A stretch of DNA of 64,000 nt from NCBI RefSeq assembly GCF_000424665.1, contig NZ_AUKI01000001.1, positions 48,834-112,833 of the forward strand, read 5' to 3'. A model generated the notes under the pieces. It was not told where the DNA came from and ran no database searches. It saw only the letters and a list, made by a program, of their open reading frames with translations. Of this stretch, positions 44,708 through 52,170 are shown one piece after another (position 1 is the first letter of the stretch; every line of letters begins with the position of its first letter). This stretch comes from Salinimicrobium terrae DSM 17865. Its GTDB lineage: Bacteria > Bacteroidota > Bacteroidia > Flavobacteriales > Flavobacteriaceae. The translations under genes were made by a program, and so were the position numbers.

Positions 44708-45495
44708 AGGATTTTGAAGAAAAAAATTACTGGGCCCTGGTTCTGGGCGGGAGTAGCGGCCTTGGCTTTGCTTCGGCTAAGAAGCTGGCAAGGCATGGAA
44801 TGAATGTCCTTGTGGTCCATCGTGACAGGAAGGACGATCTTCCCGAAATTAAGGCAGCTTTTGATGAGATACGGGAGCTGGGTGTAAAACTGCATTCCTT
44901 TAACCGGGATGCGACCCGAAAAGATCGCCGGGAAGAAATGAGACAGGAAATGAAGGAGATCATGGGAGAAACCGGAAAAATTAGAACCATGATTCACAGC
45001 ATCTCTAAAGGCAATCTGAAGTCAATGCTGGGAGAGGAGCCAACCCTTGGAAATAATGATTTTCAACAAACCATAGATGCGATGGCGATAAGCCTTTATG
45101 ATTGGACACGATTGATCTATGATGCCGGTCTCTTTGCCAAAGATGCACGAATTTTGTCCTTTACCAGCGAGGGCAACACTAAGGCCTGGAAAGATTATGC
45201 AGCAGTTTCGGCGGCCAAGGTTGCCCTGGAGGCGATCACTCGCAGTATTGCCCTTGAATTTGCCCCAAAAGGCATTCGGGCAAATTGCATTCAGGCGGGA
45301 GTAACTGTTACCCGTTCTCTGGAGTTGATCCCAAGCTATGAAACTTTGCGGCAGCATGCCCTGAAGCGGAATCCCTTCAAACGTCTTACCACCCCCACAG
45401 ATGTTGCCAATGCCGTTTACTTATTGAGCAAAGACGAAGCAAGCTGGATTACAGGAACAGTGATTCCTGTAAATGGAGGAGAACACCTAAAGTAA
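44701..45495 (+). CDS. FabL-like enoyl reductase (divergent SDR)
   Basis: A 264-residue short-chain dehydrogenase with the Rossmann motif GGSSGLGFASAKKLA (about 16-30). The catalytic pair is Tyr166 and Lys173, spaced Y-x6-K as in FabI/FabL enoyl-ACP reductases, not Y-x3-K as in ketoreductases. TMIHSISKGNLKSM (about 96-109) and the AVSAAKVALEAITRSIALEFAP stretch (split) closely recall FabL of Bacillus. It is therefore best read as a trans-2-enoyl-ACP reductase supplying saturated steps, with ketoreduction borrowed from primary metabolism. General annotation would be SDR family oxidoreductase. Confidence 0.85.
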   Translation: MVKDFEEKNYWALVLGGSSGLGFASAKKLARHGMNVLVVHRDRKDDLPEIKAAFDEIRELGVKLHSFNRDATRKDRREEMRQEMKEIMGETGKIRTMIHSISKGNLKSMLGEEPTLGNNDFQQTIDAMAISLYDWTRLIYDAGLFAKDARILSFTSEGNTKAWKDYAAVSAAKVALEAITRSIALEFAPKGIRANCIQAGVTVTRSLELIPSYETLRQHALKRNPFKRLTTPTDVANAVYLLSKDEASWITGTVIPVNGGEHLK

Positions 45496-45500
45496 TGTGT

Positions 45501-45526
45501 GCAGTGTGGAGTACTCAGTAGGCAGT
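45501..45526 (+). repeat. Dispersed intergenic repeat, copy 2
   Basis: A 26-bp stretch just after the enoyl reductase stop, 21 of 26 bases identical to the copy at 27923-27948. It lies in the 109-bp break between the two halves of the polyketide cluster. Confidence 0.55.
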
Positions 45527-45604
45527 AATTGCAGTTAAAAATACGGGTTAAGAAGAACAAAAAATAAATTTAAGCACCAATTTCCGATTTTAGGAGAATT
45601 AACT

Positions 45605-46057
45605 GTGGGACCAGAAACCTTGAGTGAACATCAAAAAATTATTGACCTTCTTCCTTATTCACACCCTTTCCTTTTTGTGGATGAGCTGGAAAAAGTAACT
45701 GAAAATGGCATTTTAGGCACTCATACTTTTCCGATGGATGCCTATTTCTATAAGGGGCATTTTAAAGATAATCCCGTGACTCCGGGAGTGATCCTCACCG
45801 AATGTATGGCGCAAATAGGAGTAGTTTGCCTGGGAATCTTTCTTCTGAAGGATGAAGAGCTGCAAAGTTTCGGTGTTGCCTTGTCAAACGCATCAATAGA
45901 TTATTATTTGCCGGTATTGCCGGGGGAAAAAGTGAAAGTAGTTTCAGAAAAACTATATTTCAGGTTTGGCAAATTGAAATGCAAAGTAAGAATGTTTAAT
46001 GCTGAAGAAAAGCTCGTGTGCCGGGGGGAAATTTCAGGAATGATAAAAGCTGAATGA
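45605..46057 (+). CDS. FabZ-like 3-hydroxyacyl-ACP dehydratase
   Basis: A 150-residue hotdog-fold dehydratase. The active-site block YKGHFKDNPVTPGVILTECMAQ (about 49-70 in two parts) has the catalytic His52 and Glu66 in the usual FabZ positions, and LLPYSHPFLFVDEL (about 15-28) corresponds to the LLPHRYPFLLVDR entry motif with His and Tyr swapped in order. Size fits FabZ (about 150). The start is GTG, because no ATG lies nearby in frame before the LLPYSHP motif. It opens the second half of the cluster and overlaps the ketosynthase start by 4 bp (ATGA), so dehydration and condensation on the same ACP chain are implied. Confidence 0.9.
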   Translation: MGPETLSEHQKIIDLLPYSHPFLFVDELEKVTENGILGTHTFPMDAYFYKGHFKDNPVTPGVILTECMAQIGVVCLGIFLLKDEELQSFGVALSNASIDYYLPVLPGEKVKVVSEKLYFRFGKLKCKVRMFNAEEKLVCRGEISGMIKAE

Positions 46058-47328
46058 ATAGAAGAGTAGTAATAACAGGAATGGGTGTGGCCGCTCCCAA
46101 TGGCGTTGGATTAAAAGCTTTTTCTGAAGCTCTAAAAAAGGGCAAAAGCGGAATAAAATTTCAACCCGAGTTGGAACGGCTGAAATTCAGGTGCCAGATT
46201 GCAGGCAAGCCTGAAATTTCCGAAGAAATGCTAAAGGAATATTTTACAGATCTCGAACTCAGAGGGTTGAACAGCAGCGGAATCGTATATGGTGTAATTT
46301 CTGGGGTGGATGCCTGGAAAGACGCTGGTTTGCCCTTTGGTCCCGAAGCGGAAACCGACTGGGATAATGGAATCATCTTTGGGACCGGGATTTTAGGAGT
46401 CGATAAATTCAGGGAAGCAATTCATTTAATTGATGACAAGAATACCCGCAGGCTTGGCAGTACAAGTGTTGTTCAAACCATGGCTAGTGGGATTAGTGCT
46501 TACCTTAACAGCAAATTGGCCTGTGGCAACCAGGTTACTACCAATTCTTCGGCCTGTACCACAGGAACAGAAGCCATTTTAATGGCAGCCGATAGAATTC
46601 GTGCGGGTAAAGCCAAAAGAATTTTAGCGGGCAGTTGTGGTGATAGTGGTCCTTACGTTTGGGGTGGCTTTGATGCCATGCGAATTCTTCCACATAAGTA
46701 TAATGATAATCCCCAAGCGGGATCAAGACCTATGAGTGAATCAGCAGCGGGTTTTGTTCCGGGGAGTGGGGCAGGAGCACTGGTGATTGAAGACCTGGAG
46801 TCGGCATTGGAAAGAGGAGCAAAAATCTATGCCGAAATCCTGGGTGGACACATCAACAGTGGCGGACAAAGAAATAAAGGTTCCCTGACGGCCCCGAATT
46901 CTGAAGGCGTAAAAAAATGTATCGGAAATGCCATTTTTGACGCCGGAGTACGACCAGACGAACTCGATACCATCAATGGGCATCTAACCGCTACTGCCAT
47001 GGATCCCACAGAAGTTGCCAACTGGAGCGAAACACTTAAATTAAGAGGAACTAAATTCCCTTACATCAACAGCCTTAAGAGCCTTACAGGTCATTGTCTT
47101 AGCGCCGGAGGGAGCATAGAAAGTGTCGCAAGTGTATTGCAAATAGACGAAGATTTCATCTTTGGAAATATAAATTCCGAAGATCTGCATCCTGAGATCG
47201 AAAAGCTTGTGCCCCGCAAAAATGTTCCGGAAAAAACCCTTTTTAAGGAGGTAAATATAGTGGCTAAAGCAAGTTTCGGTTTTGGAGATGTCAATGCCGT
47301 GGTGATTTTTAGTAAATTCCGGGATTAG
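46054..47328 (+). CDS. Beta-ketoacyl-ACP synthase (KAS I/II type)
   Basis: A 424-residue thiolase-fold condensing enzyme. The nucleophile is Cys168 in SSACTTGTEAI, the two His are His310 (NGHLTAT, where the usual HGTxT reads HLTAT) and His347 (SLTGHCLSAGG), and a Lys precedes the second His as in FabF. It is therefore a complete, active-type KS, not a chain-length factor. No second KS or CLF lies nearby, so it probably makes or elongates an acyl starter for the type III synthase on the cluster ACP. The Gly-to-Leu change next to His310 is unusual and may alter malonyl binding. Confidence 0.9.
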   Translation: MNRRVVITGMGVAAPNGVGLKAFSEALKKGKSGIKFQPELERLKFRCQIAGKPEISEEMLKEYFTDLELRGLNSSGIVYGVISGVDAWKDAGLPFGPEAETDWDNGIIFGTGILGVDKFREAIHLIDDKNTRRLGSTSVVQTMASGISAYLNSKLACGNQVTTNSSACTTGTEAILMAADRIRAGKAKRILAGSCGDSGPYVWGGFDAMRILPHKYNDNPQAGSRPMSESAAGFVPGSGAGALVIEDLESALERGAKIYAEILGGHINSGGQRNKGSLTAPNSEGVKKCIGNAIFDAGVRPDELDTINGHLTATAMDPTEVANWSETLKLRGTKFPYINSLKSLTGHCLSAGGSIESVASVLQIDEDFIFGNINSEDLHPEIEKLVPRKNVPEKTLFKEVNIVAKASFGFGDVNAVVIFSKFRD

Positions 47329-47383
47329 TTATTAATCAATGGAATTCCTTGAACTTTAAACCTTAAAATCTGAACCAGAGGAA

Positions 47384-47638
47384 ATGGAAACAAAAGAAAT
47401 AATTTATTGCCTAAAAAAGATAGTGAAACCCTATGTTCAGAATGATCTGGCGTTTCAGGATTTTGGAAAGGACACAGATTTTATAAAAGATCTGGAGATA
47501 AATTCTGCCAACCTTGTGGATATTGTGCTGGACGTGGAAGATGAATTTAATATAGCCATAGATAACGATTCCATGGACAAAATGCTCACCGTCAAAGACG
47601 CAGTAGAGATCATCAAAACAAAACAGCAGGAACAGTGA
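47384..47638 (+). CDS. Acyl carrier protein of the polyketide cluster
   Basis: An 84-residue ACP. The four-helix pattern is recognisable, and the phosphopantetheine-bearing serine is Ser41 in DLEINSANLVDIVLDVEDEF, where the common DSL triad reads NSA. The next helix, AIDNDSMDKMLTVKDAVEII, is typical of ACPs. It is distinct from a housekeeping AcpP (GLDSLD type), suggesting a private carrier for this pathway. The PPTase gene overlaps its stop by 4 bp (GTGA), so carrier and activating enzyme are coupled. Confidence 0.88.
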   Translation: METKEIIYCLKKIVKPYVQNDLAFQDFGKDTDFIKDLEINSANLVDIVLDVEDEFNIAIDNDSMDKMLTVKDAVEIIKTKQQEQ

Positions 47639-48237
47639 TAGGGAATGATGTGGTAGACCTGAAACTGGCGGAACGGGAGAGCAACTGGCGCAGGAAAGGT
47701 TTTTTAAAAAAAGTGTTTTCCCCGACAGAACAGGCTTATATTACCACATCTACAGATCAAGACCGGTTGGTATGGCTTTTATGGAGCATGAAAGAAGCGG
47801 CATACAAAGCACATCAAAGGATGTTTGATCTACCACGACGGCTTAACTGGTTAGCACAGGAATGCCGAATTTCTAACATGACTTCAGAAACTGCTTCAGG
47901 TACAGTAGATATTAAAGGGAATATTTATTACACTTCTTCAGAAATAGCTTCAGAATATATCCACACTTCGGCAGAGAAATTTATTGATTCGGGTGTCAAA
48001 AGTGGCATTTTTGATGCCTCTTCTTCCGAAGTAAAAAATGAGCTAATCTCAAAAGTAGCTAAACAATTTGAAGTGAATCTTATAGAGCTTCAGCTTAAAA
48101 AAGATGAACTTGGAATGCCTTTTTTGAGCAGGAACAACTCAAAAATATTTGATAGTTTTTCTTTTAGCGGACATGGGAGGTTTAATGCTTACAGCCTGTC
48201 GTTAATTAACTGTGAAACCGCAGTTAAACAGTCTTAA
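47635..48237 (+). CDS. 4'-phosphopantetheinyl transferase
   Basis: A 200-residue Sfp/AcpT-type transferase that moves phosphopantetheine from CoA to the ACP serine. The Mg2+/CoA motifs are clear: GNDVVDLKLAERE (about 3-15) with the acidic ligand, and LLWSMKEAAYKAHQRM (about 48-63) with the W-S/T-x-K-E-A-x-x-K signature (Lys53, Glu54, Lys58). The GTG start overlaps the ACP stop. It most likely activates the upstream ACP. Its last ~20 residues (LSLINCETAVKQS) end the eight-gene cluster. Confidence 0.9.
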   Translation: MIGNDVVDLKLAERESNWRRKGFLKKVFSPTEQAYITTSTDQDRLVWLLWSMKEAAYKAHQRMFDLPRRLNWLAQECRISNMTSETASGTVDIKGNIYYTSSEIASEYIHTSAEKFIDSGVKSGIFDASSSEVKNELISKVAKQFEVNLIELQLKKDELGMPFLSRNNSKIFDSFSFSGHGRFNAYSLSLINCETAVKQS

Positions 48238-48297
48238 GGCTTTTGGACGCTTTTGGGTGCGATTGTATCTTTAATTGAACCCAAAAACAAAAATTAA

Positions 48298-49029
48298 ATG
48301 AAATCTGTCGATAAAAAAGAAGTTATTAGCAGCCAGTCGGCTGAATTTATTCAACAAGCTGAAGCGGGAAAATTTCACAAGATGATTCCCGATACTTTTA
48401 TTATTAAAATGGAAAATGGTGCCCAGGGATATGCCATAAGACATCTGAACAGACAGGATATTCTTCTTATAGACACCACTGCTCCCGGAGCTAAAAACGG
48501 AATAAAACACCTGGTAGAAGAAGGCTATAAGATCAAAGGGATCCTGGTGACACATAAAGATGCTTTGCAAAAAACATATGCTCCATTAAAAGAAATTTCT
48601 GAAGATGCAGGTGGTGCGCCTATCTTTAGCCACCCCGTAAATAACACCAATACAGATTTTAACGTTCGGGATATCAATGCTAAAAATGATATTTTCAAAC
48701 ATTTTTCTATTGAACTTACAGATTTCCCTTCAAAGGGCGGGGAAACAGCAGTTGTTTATACTGAAATCAATGAAGGAATGATCTTCGCCGGAGACACTGT
48801 TGAAGCGACTTCTTATGACCAGGATGGTGACGAATTTAAAAGAGCCGACACCGGCAGTGAGAACAAGAACCGCGGAATGGGTGAAACCTGGAGAACTTAT
48901 ATGAAAGATTTCAGGTATTCCTTCCCTTACAAGGGAAAGCCGAAATTTAATCTTTCTGAAGGTCAGCAAAAGGATTTGATCGTAAAATTAGGTAGTACGG
49001 GAGAAGGCGGCAGTAATCCGAATCTTTAA
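48298..49029 (+). CDS. Degenerate metallo-beta-lactamase-fold-like protein
   Basis: A 243-residue cytoplasmic protein that looks like an MBL-fold domain that has lost its metal motif. ILLIDTTAPGAKNGIKHLVEEG (two strands and a helix) is followed by GILVTHKDALQKTY, where active MBLs would have THxHxDH; then GAPIFSHPVN and EGMIFAGDTVEATSY (about 160-174), where MBL enzymes have the ligand Asp in a GD motif. Only the Asp and scattered His survive. The C-terminal 60 residues are rich in Asp, Lys and Gly. It lies 60 bp downstream of the polyketide cluster but is not overlapping it, so its membership is open. Confidence 0.55.
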   Translation: MKSVDKKEVISSQSAEFIQQAEAGKFHKMIPDTFIIKMENGAQGYAIRHLNRQDILLIDTTAPGAKNGIKHLVEEGYKIKGILVTHKDALQKTYAPLKEISEDAGGAPIFSHPVNNTNTDFNVRDINAKNDIFKHFSIELTDFPSKGGETAVVYTEINEGMIFAGDTVEATSYDQDGDEFKRADTGSENKNRGMGETWRTYMKDFRYSFPYKGKPKFNLSEGQQKDLIVKLGSTGEGGSNPNL

Positions 49030-49108
49030 GCTGTTGTAAATACCCAATAATTTACGGCCGTCAATTTGATTCAATTAATTTGAGTCTGGCGGCTTACTAT
49101 GAAAAAGA

Positions 49109-49238
49109 AAAAGAGAAACAGGACTATACCCTGCAGTACTTTCGCGTTTGCCTCGATTTTTCACCTTCATATGAAGTGCTGAAGAGTTCCGGCAAACGTA
49201 TATGGAAGGTGCTTTTCGGATAGTCCTCTTTCTTTTTT
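49109..49238 (+). ncRNA. Candidate structured RNA or leader upstream of aconitase
   Basis: The 308-nt space between the MBL-like gene and the aconitase gene holds dense nested pairing. Bases 49109-49127 pair with 49220-49238 (18 of 19 positions, with one C-C mismatch and one G-U among them). Inside, 49144-49152 pairs with 49191-49199 (9 bp, one G-U), and 49162-49168 pairs with 49205-49211 (7 bp), crossing the previous helix to give a possible pseudoknot or a two-state switch; 49165-49176 is also a perfect palindrome. The outer right arm is T-rich, favouring a + strand transcript ending near 49238. A near-match -7 box, TTAATTTG, lies at 49075-49082. No known RNA family was identified; it could also be a bidirectional terminator. 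Confidence 0.45.
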
Positions 49239-49337
49239 GTGCTTTTACGAACTTCCTGTTTAAGTATAAGATATTGTTAAACCACCCACCATTCCGGCTG
49301 AATTTTGATAATTTAAAAGGAAATAAATCTTCAAAAA

Positions 49338-51368
49338 ATGTCACAACTCAACGTCACCCAAAAATTAATTAAAGAACACCTTTTAAAAGGGGAAATGACC
49401 CCGGGCAAGGAGATTGGTATAAAAATAGACCAGGCTTTGCTACAGGATGCCACAGGAACCCTTGTACAGCTGGAACTTGAGGCTATGGGCCTTGACCGTG
49501 CAAAAACTGAAGTAGCCGTACAGTATGTAGATCATAACCTGTTGCAAACAGATTTTAAAAATGCCGATGATCATGCATTTTTACTTTCGGCATCTCAGCG
49601 GTTTGGAATCTGGTATAGTAGACCCGGGAATGGAGTAAGTCACCCGGTGCACATGGAGCGCTTTGGTAAACCGGGTAAAACAATGGTGGGATCAGATTCC
49701 CACACCCCTGCAGCAGGATCGTTGGGAATGCTGGCAATTGGTACGGGAGGATTGGATGTGGCCGCAGCCATTGCGGGTCAACCATACTTCGTGAAAATGC
49801 CGCAGGTGATGGGAGTGAAGCTTACAGGGAAAATGCCCGACTGGGTGAGTGCAAAGGATCTTATCCTGGAGATGCTGCGCCGTTACGACGTGAAGGGCGG
49901 AGTAGGGAAGGTGATAGAATATTATGGTCCCGGTCTGGCAGAATTAAGTGCTATGGATCGTCATGTGATCGCAAATATGGGAGCTGAACTTGGTGCGACA
50001 ACAACGGTTTTTCCAAGTGATGAAATGACAAGAAAATTCCTGAAAAGTCAGGATAGGGAAGAGGATTGGACAGAACTTTTAGCCGACGAAGGTTGTACTT
50101 ACGATCTCGAAGATGAAATTGTACTGGATGATCTTGTACCGCTCATAGCTAAACCCACAAGTCCCGGAAATGTCGTAACTGTAAGAGAAGTCGAAGGAAT
50201 GGAGATAGGACAGGTGGTTATAGGATCATCTGCAAATCCCGGAGTTAGGGATTTTTGGGTAGCAGGAGCGATTGTAGACGGTAAGGCAACCAAAGAAGAA
50301 GTTTCTTTTGATGTAAATCCAACCTCCAGGCAGGTAATCCAGAATCTCATCGCCAATAAAGGCTTTGAGAAGCTTATCGCCGCAGGGGCCCGGTTCCACC
50401 AGTCGGGTTGTATGGGATGTATAGGTATGGGACAGGCACCGGCATCAGATACTATAAGTTTAAGAACAATGCCCCGGAATTTTCCAAGTCGGTCGGGAAC
50501 AGAAGATGACCAGGTCTACTTGTGTAGCCCCGAAACTGCAGCAGCCTCCGCTTTGACGGGAAAGATCACAGATCCCCGTGATCTTGAGAAGCTTTATGGT
50601 ATGAAATACCCTAAGTATGAATATCCCGAAAAAGAATTGATCAATACCATGATGCTTGTAAAACCACCGGAAAATACAACTGAGGTGGAGCTGAAGAAAG
50701 GACCGAATATTAAGTCGCTCCCTTACATTGAACCTCTTAGAGAAGCCTGTGACGTGCCGGTTTTACTTAAAATGAGTGATAATGTTTCCACAGATGAGAT
50801 CCTACGGGCGGGAGCAGAGGTGTTGCCTTTTAGAAGTAATTTACCCGAAATAAGTAAATTCTCATATTCAGTAATTGATGACACTTTCTATGACAGAGCT
50901 CAAAAGGCTAAGGAAACCCATGGAGGACATGTGGTAGTAGCCAAAGATAATTACGCACAGGGTTCCAGTAGAGAACATGCTGCACTGGCTCCAAAATATC
51001 TGGGACAGATTGCAGTTATAGCCAATTCCTATGCCCGCATCGCCTGGCAAAATTTGGTCAACTTCGGAATTCTGCCTTTGGAATTCATTGATATTTCTGA
51101 CTATGATAAAATAGAACAGGGAGATCACGTTAATCTTCTTAACCTACGGGAGGACGTGAAAAACCGGAATAATATTAAAGTAGTTGTAGATAAACAGAAT
51201 GGGCAACGTGTGGAGTTTGATACTAAACACAGTATGAGTGACCGCCAGATTCAGGTACTCCTTAAAGGTGGAATTATAAATGAATTTAAGGAACAACTTA
51301 AAAATAAAGAAGTGAACGCCGTAAAAGAAAATACGGTTACTGATAATGAAAGGAAACAGATAAAATAG
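49338..51368 (+). CDS. Aconitate hydratase (Aquifex-type, 676 residues)
   Basis: An aconitase-superfamily enzyme that interconverts citrate and isocitrate. It has the N-terminal substrate motifs GSDSHTPAAGSLGMLAIGTG (about 118-137), the metal region HQSGCMGCIGMG (Cys358 and Cys361) and the C-terminal swivel motif YAQGSSREHAALAP. The canonical third cluster cysteine, found in GSCTN of ordinary aconitases and LeuC, is Ser298 here (GSSAN, codon TCT at 50229-50231). The length is well below AcnA (about 890) and AcnB (about 860) and fits the shorter putative aconitase group. The TCA role is likely, but the third cluster ligand must be something else. A terminator follows. Confidence 0.85.
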   Translation: MSQLNVTQKLIKEHLLKGEMTPGKEIGIKIDQALLQDATGTLVQLELEAMGLDRAKTEVAVQYVDHNLLQTDFKNADDHAFLLSASQRFGIWYSRPGNGVSHPVHMERFGKPGKTMVGSDSHTPAAGSLGMLAIGTGGLDVAAAIAGQPYFVKMPQVMGVKLTGKMPDWVSAKDLILEMLRRYDVKGGVGKVIEYYGPGLAELSAMDRHVIANMGAELGATTTVFPSDEMTRKFLKSQDREEDWTELLADEGCTYDLEDEIVLDDLVPLIAKPTSPGNVVTVREVEGMEIGQVVIGSSANPGVRDFWVAGAIVDGKATKEEVSFDVNPTSRQVIQNLIANKGFEKLIAAGARFHQSGCMGCIGMGQAPASDTISLRTMPRNFPSRSGTEDDQVYLCSPETAAASALTGKITDPRDLEKLYGMKYPKYEYPEKELINTMMLVKPPENTTEVELKKGPNIKSLPYIEPLREACDVPVLLKMSDNVSTDEILRAGAEVLPFRSNLPEISKFSYSVIDDTFYDRAQKAKETHGGHVVVAKDNYAQGSSREHAALAPKYLGQIAVIANSYARIAWQNLVNFGILPLEFIDISDYDKIEQGDHVNLLNLREDVKNRNNIKVVVDKQNGQRVEFDTKHSMSDRQIQVLLKGGIINEFKEQLKNKEVNAVKENTVTDNERKQIK

Positions 51369-51388
51369 AAACAGCTGTGAAGCTGAGG

Positions 51389-51409
51389 ACCCGGACGAAT
51401 TGTCCGGGT
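51389..51409. terminator. Terminator between aconitase and the dehydrogenase-like gene
   Basis: ACCCGGAC at 51389-51396 pairs perfectly with GTCCGGGT at 51402-51409 around a GAATT loop, followed by a T-rich stretch on the + strand. It lies between two convergent genes and may act both ways. Confidence 0.85.
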
Positions 51410-51412
51410 TTA

Positions 51413-51979
51413 TTATTTCTGTCGTTCCAGGTGTTTTATAGTTACTTCCATACCTATGCTTCCAAAGAAATCTATTGTAGATTCTAATACATCTTTTCGG
51501 ATGGTGGGCAAGTCAATTACTTCTAATGTATAATTTTCGCCGAAGTCATCTGTAAAATGAAGAGGAAGGAATTTATCTGATCTTCCTGAAGCCTTTGCAA
51601 GCATCTCAGAATCCAAACCTTCTGAAGTGGTGACTAAAAAAGCATTTTTAGGAGCAGATTTTTGAAGTTCCCTATAGAAGTACTTTTTGGCTTTAATATC
51701 TTCAGCTACAGCCTCAATAATCAATTGGGCATTCCCGGCCGCCTCTGTAATATCCTTAGAATAGGCAATATTGGCCAGAGCAGCTTCAATTTCTTCTTTA
51801 GATGCGTCGTAGTGGTTCTGATAATAGTCACTAAGTTGACGAAATCGTGTTCGGGCTTCTTCCAACAGGCCGTAATCCATGTCATAAACTGTAACGTCAA
51901 TTTTATTAAAGGCAATATGAAAGGCTAACCTGGAGCCAAAATTCCCCGTTCCGAAAACAGTTACTTTTTTAATTGTCAT
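51413..51979 (-). CDS. 3-hydroxyacyl-CoA dehydrogenase NAD-binding domain protein (short)
   Basis: A 188-residue protein matching the 3HCDH_N Rossmann domain: VTVFGTGNFGSRLAFHIAFN (about 6-25), VTVYDMDYGLLEEAR, ALIIEAVAEDIKAKKYFYREL-like segment (here AQLIIEAVAEDIKAKK) and FLPLHFTDDF, the position of the catalytic His in family members. The C-terminal helical domain (3HCDH, another 100 residues needed for dimerisation and CoA binding) is absent; normal enzymes are about 280-310. It may be a truncated remnant or a specialised short form. No partner gene is adjacent. Confidence 0.8.
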   Translation of the reverse strand: MTIKKVTVFGTGNFGSRLAFHIAFNKIDVTVYDMDYGLLEEARTRFRQLSDYYQNHYDASKEEIEAALANIAYSKDITEAAGNAQLIIEAVAEDIKAKKYFYRELQKSAPKNAFLVTTSEGLDSEMLAKASGRSDKFLPLHFTDDFGENYTLEVIDLPTIRKDVLESTIDFFGSIGMEVTIKHLERQK

Positions 51980-52170
51980 AGCAGCAAAAATTTAGTCCTC
52001 TTAAGGACCTGTTGAGACCTAATGTCCCATTTATATTTCTTAAAGCCTGTCAAGGGAATATTAATTTCCTTTATTTTCAGACTACTTTAACTTTAAAATA
52101 GACTAATGTAAAAGTTTGAGTATCAAAACCTCAAAATTTTGTATTTTAAGGTGAATTAATTCAAGTATAA

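Noticed and set aside
41820..48237. Reading the cluster as a flexirubin/aryl polyene cluster
   Set aside because: It lacks the tyrosine/phenylalanine ammonia lyase, dialkylresorcinol condensing pair, outer-membrane lipid carrier and exporter genes typical of those clusters, and has a type III synthase instead.
49109..49238. Assignment of the structured element to SRP RNA, RNase P RNA or tmRNA
   Set aside because: None of their invariant sequences is seen, and the size does not fit RNase P RNA or tmRNA.
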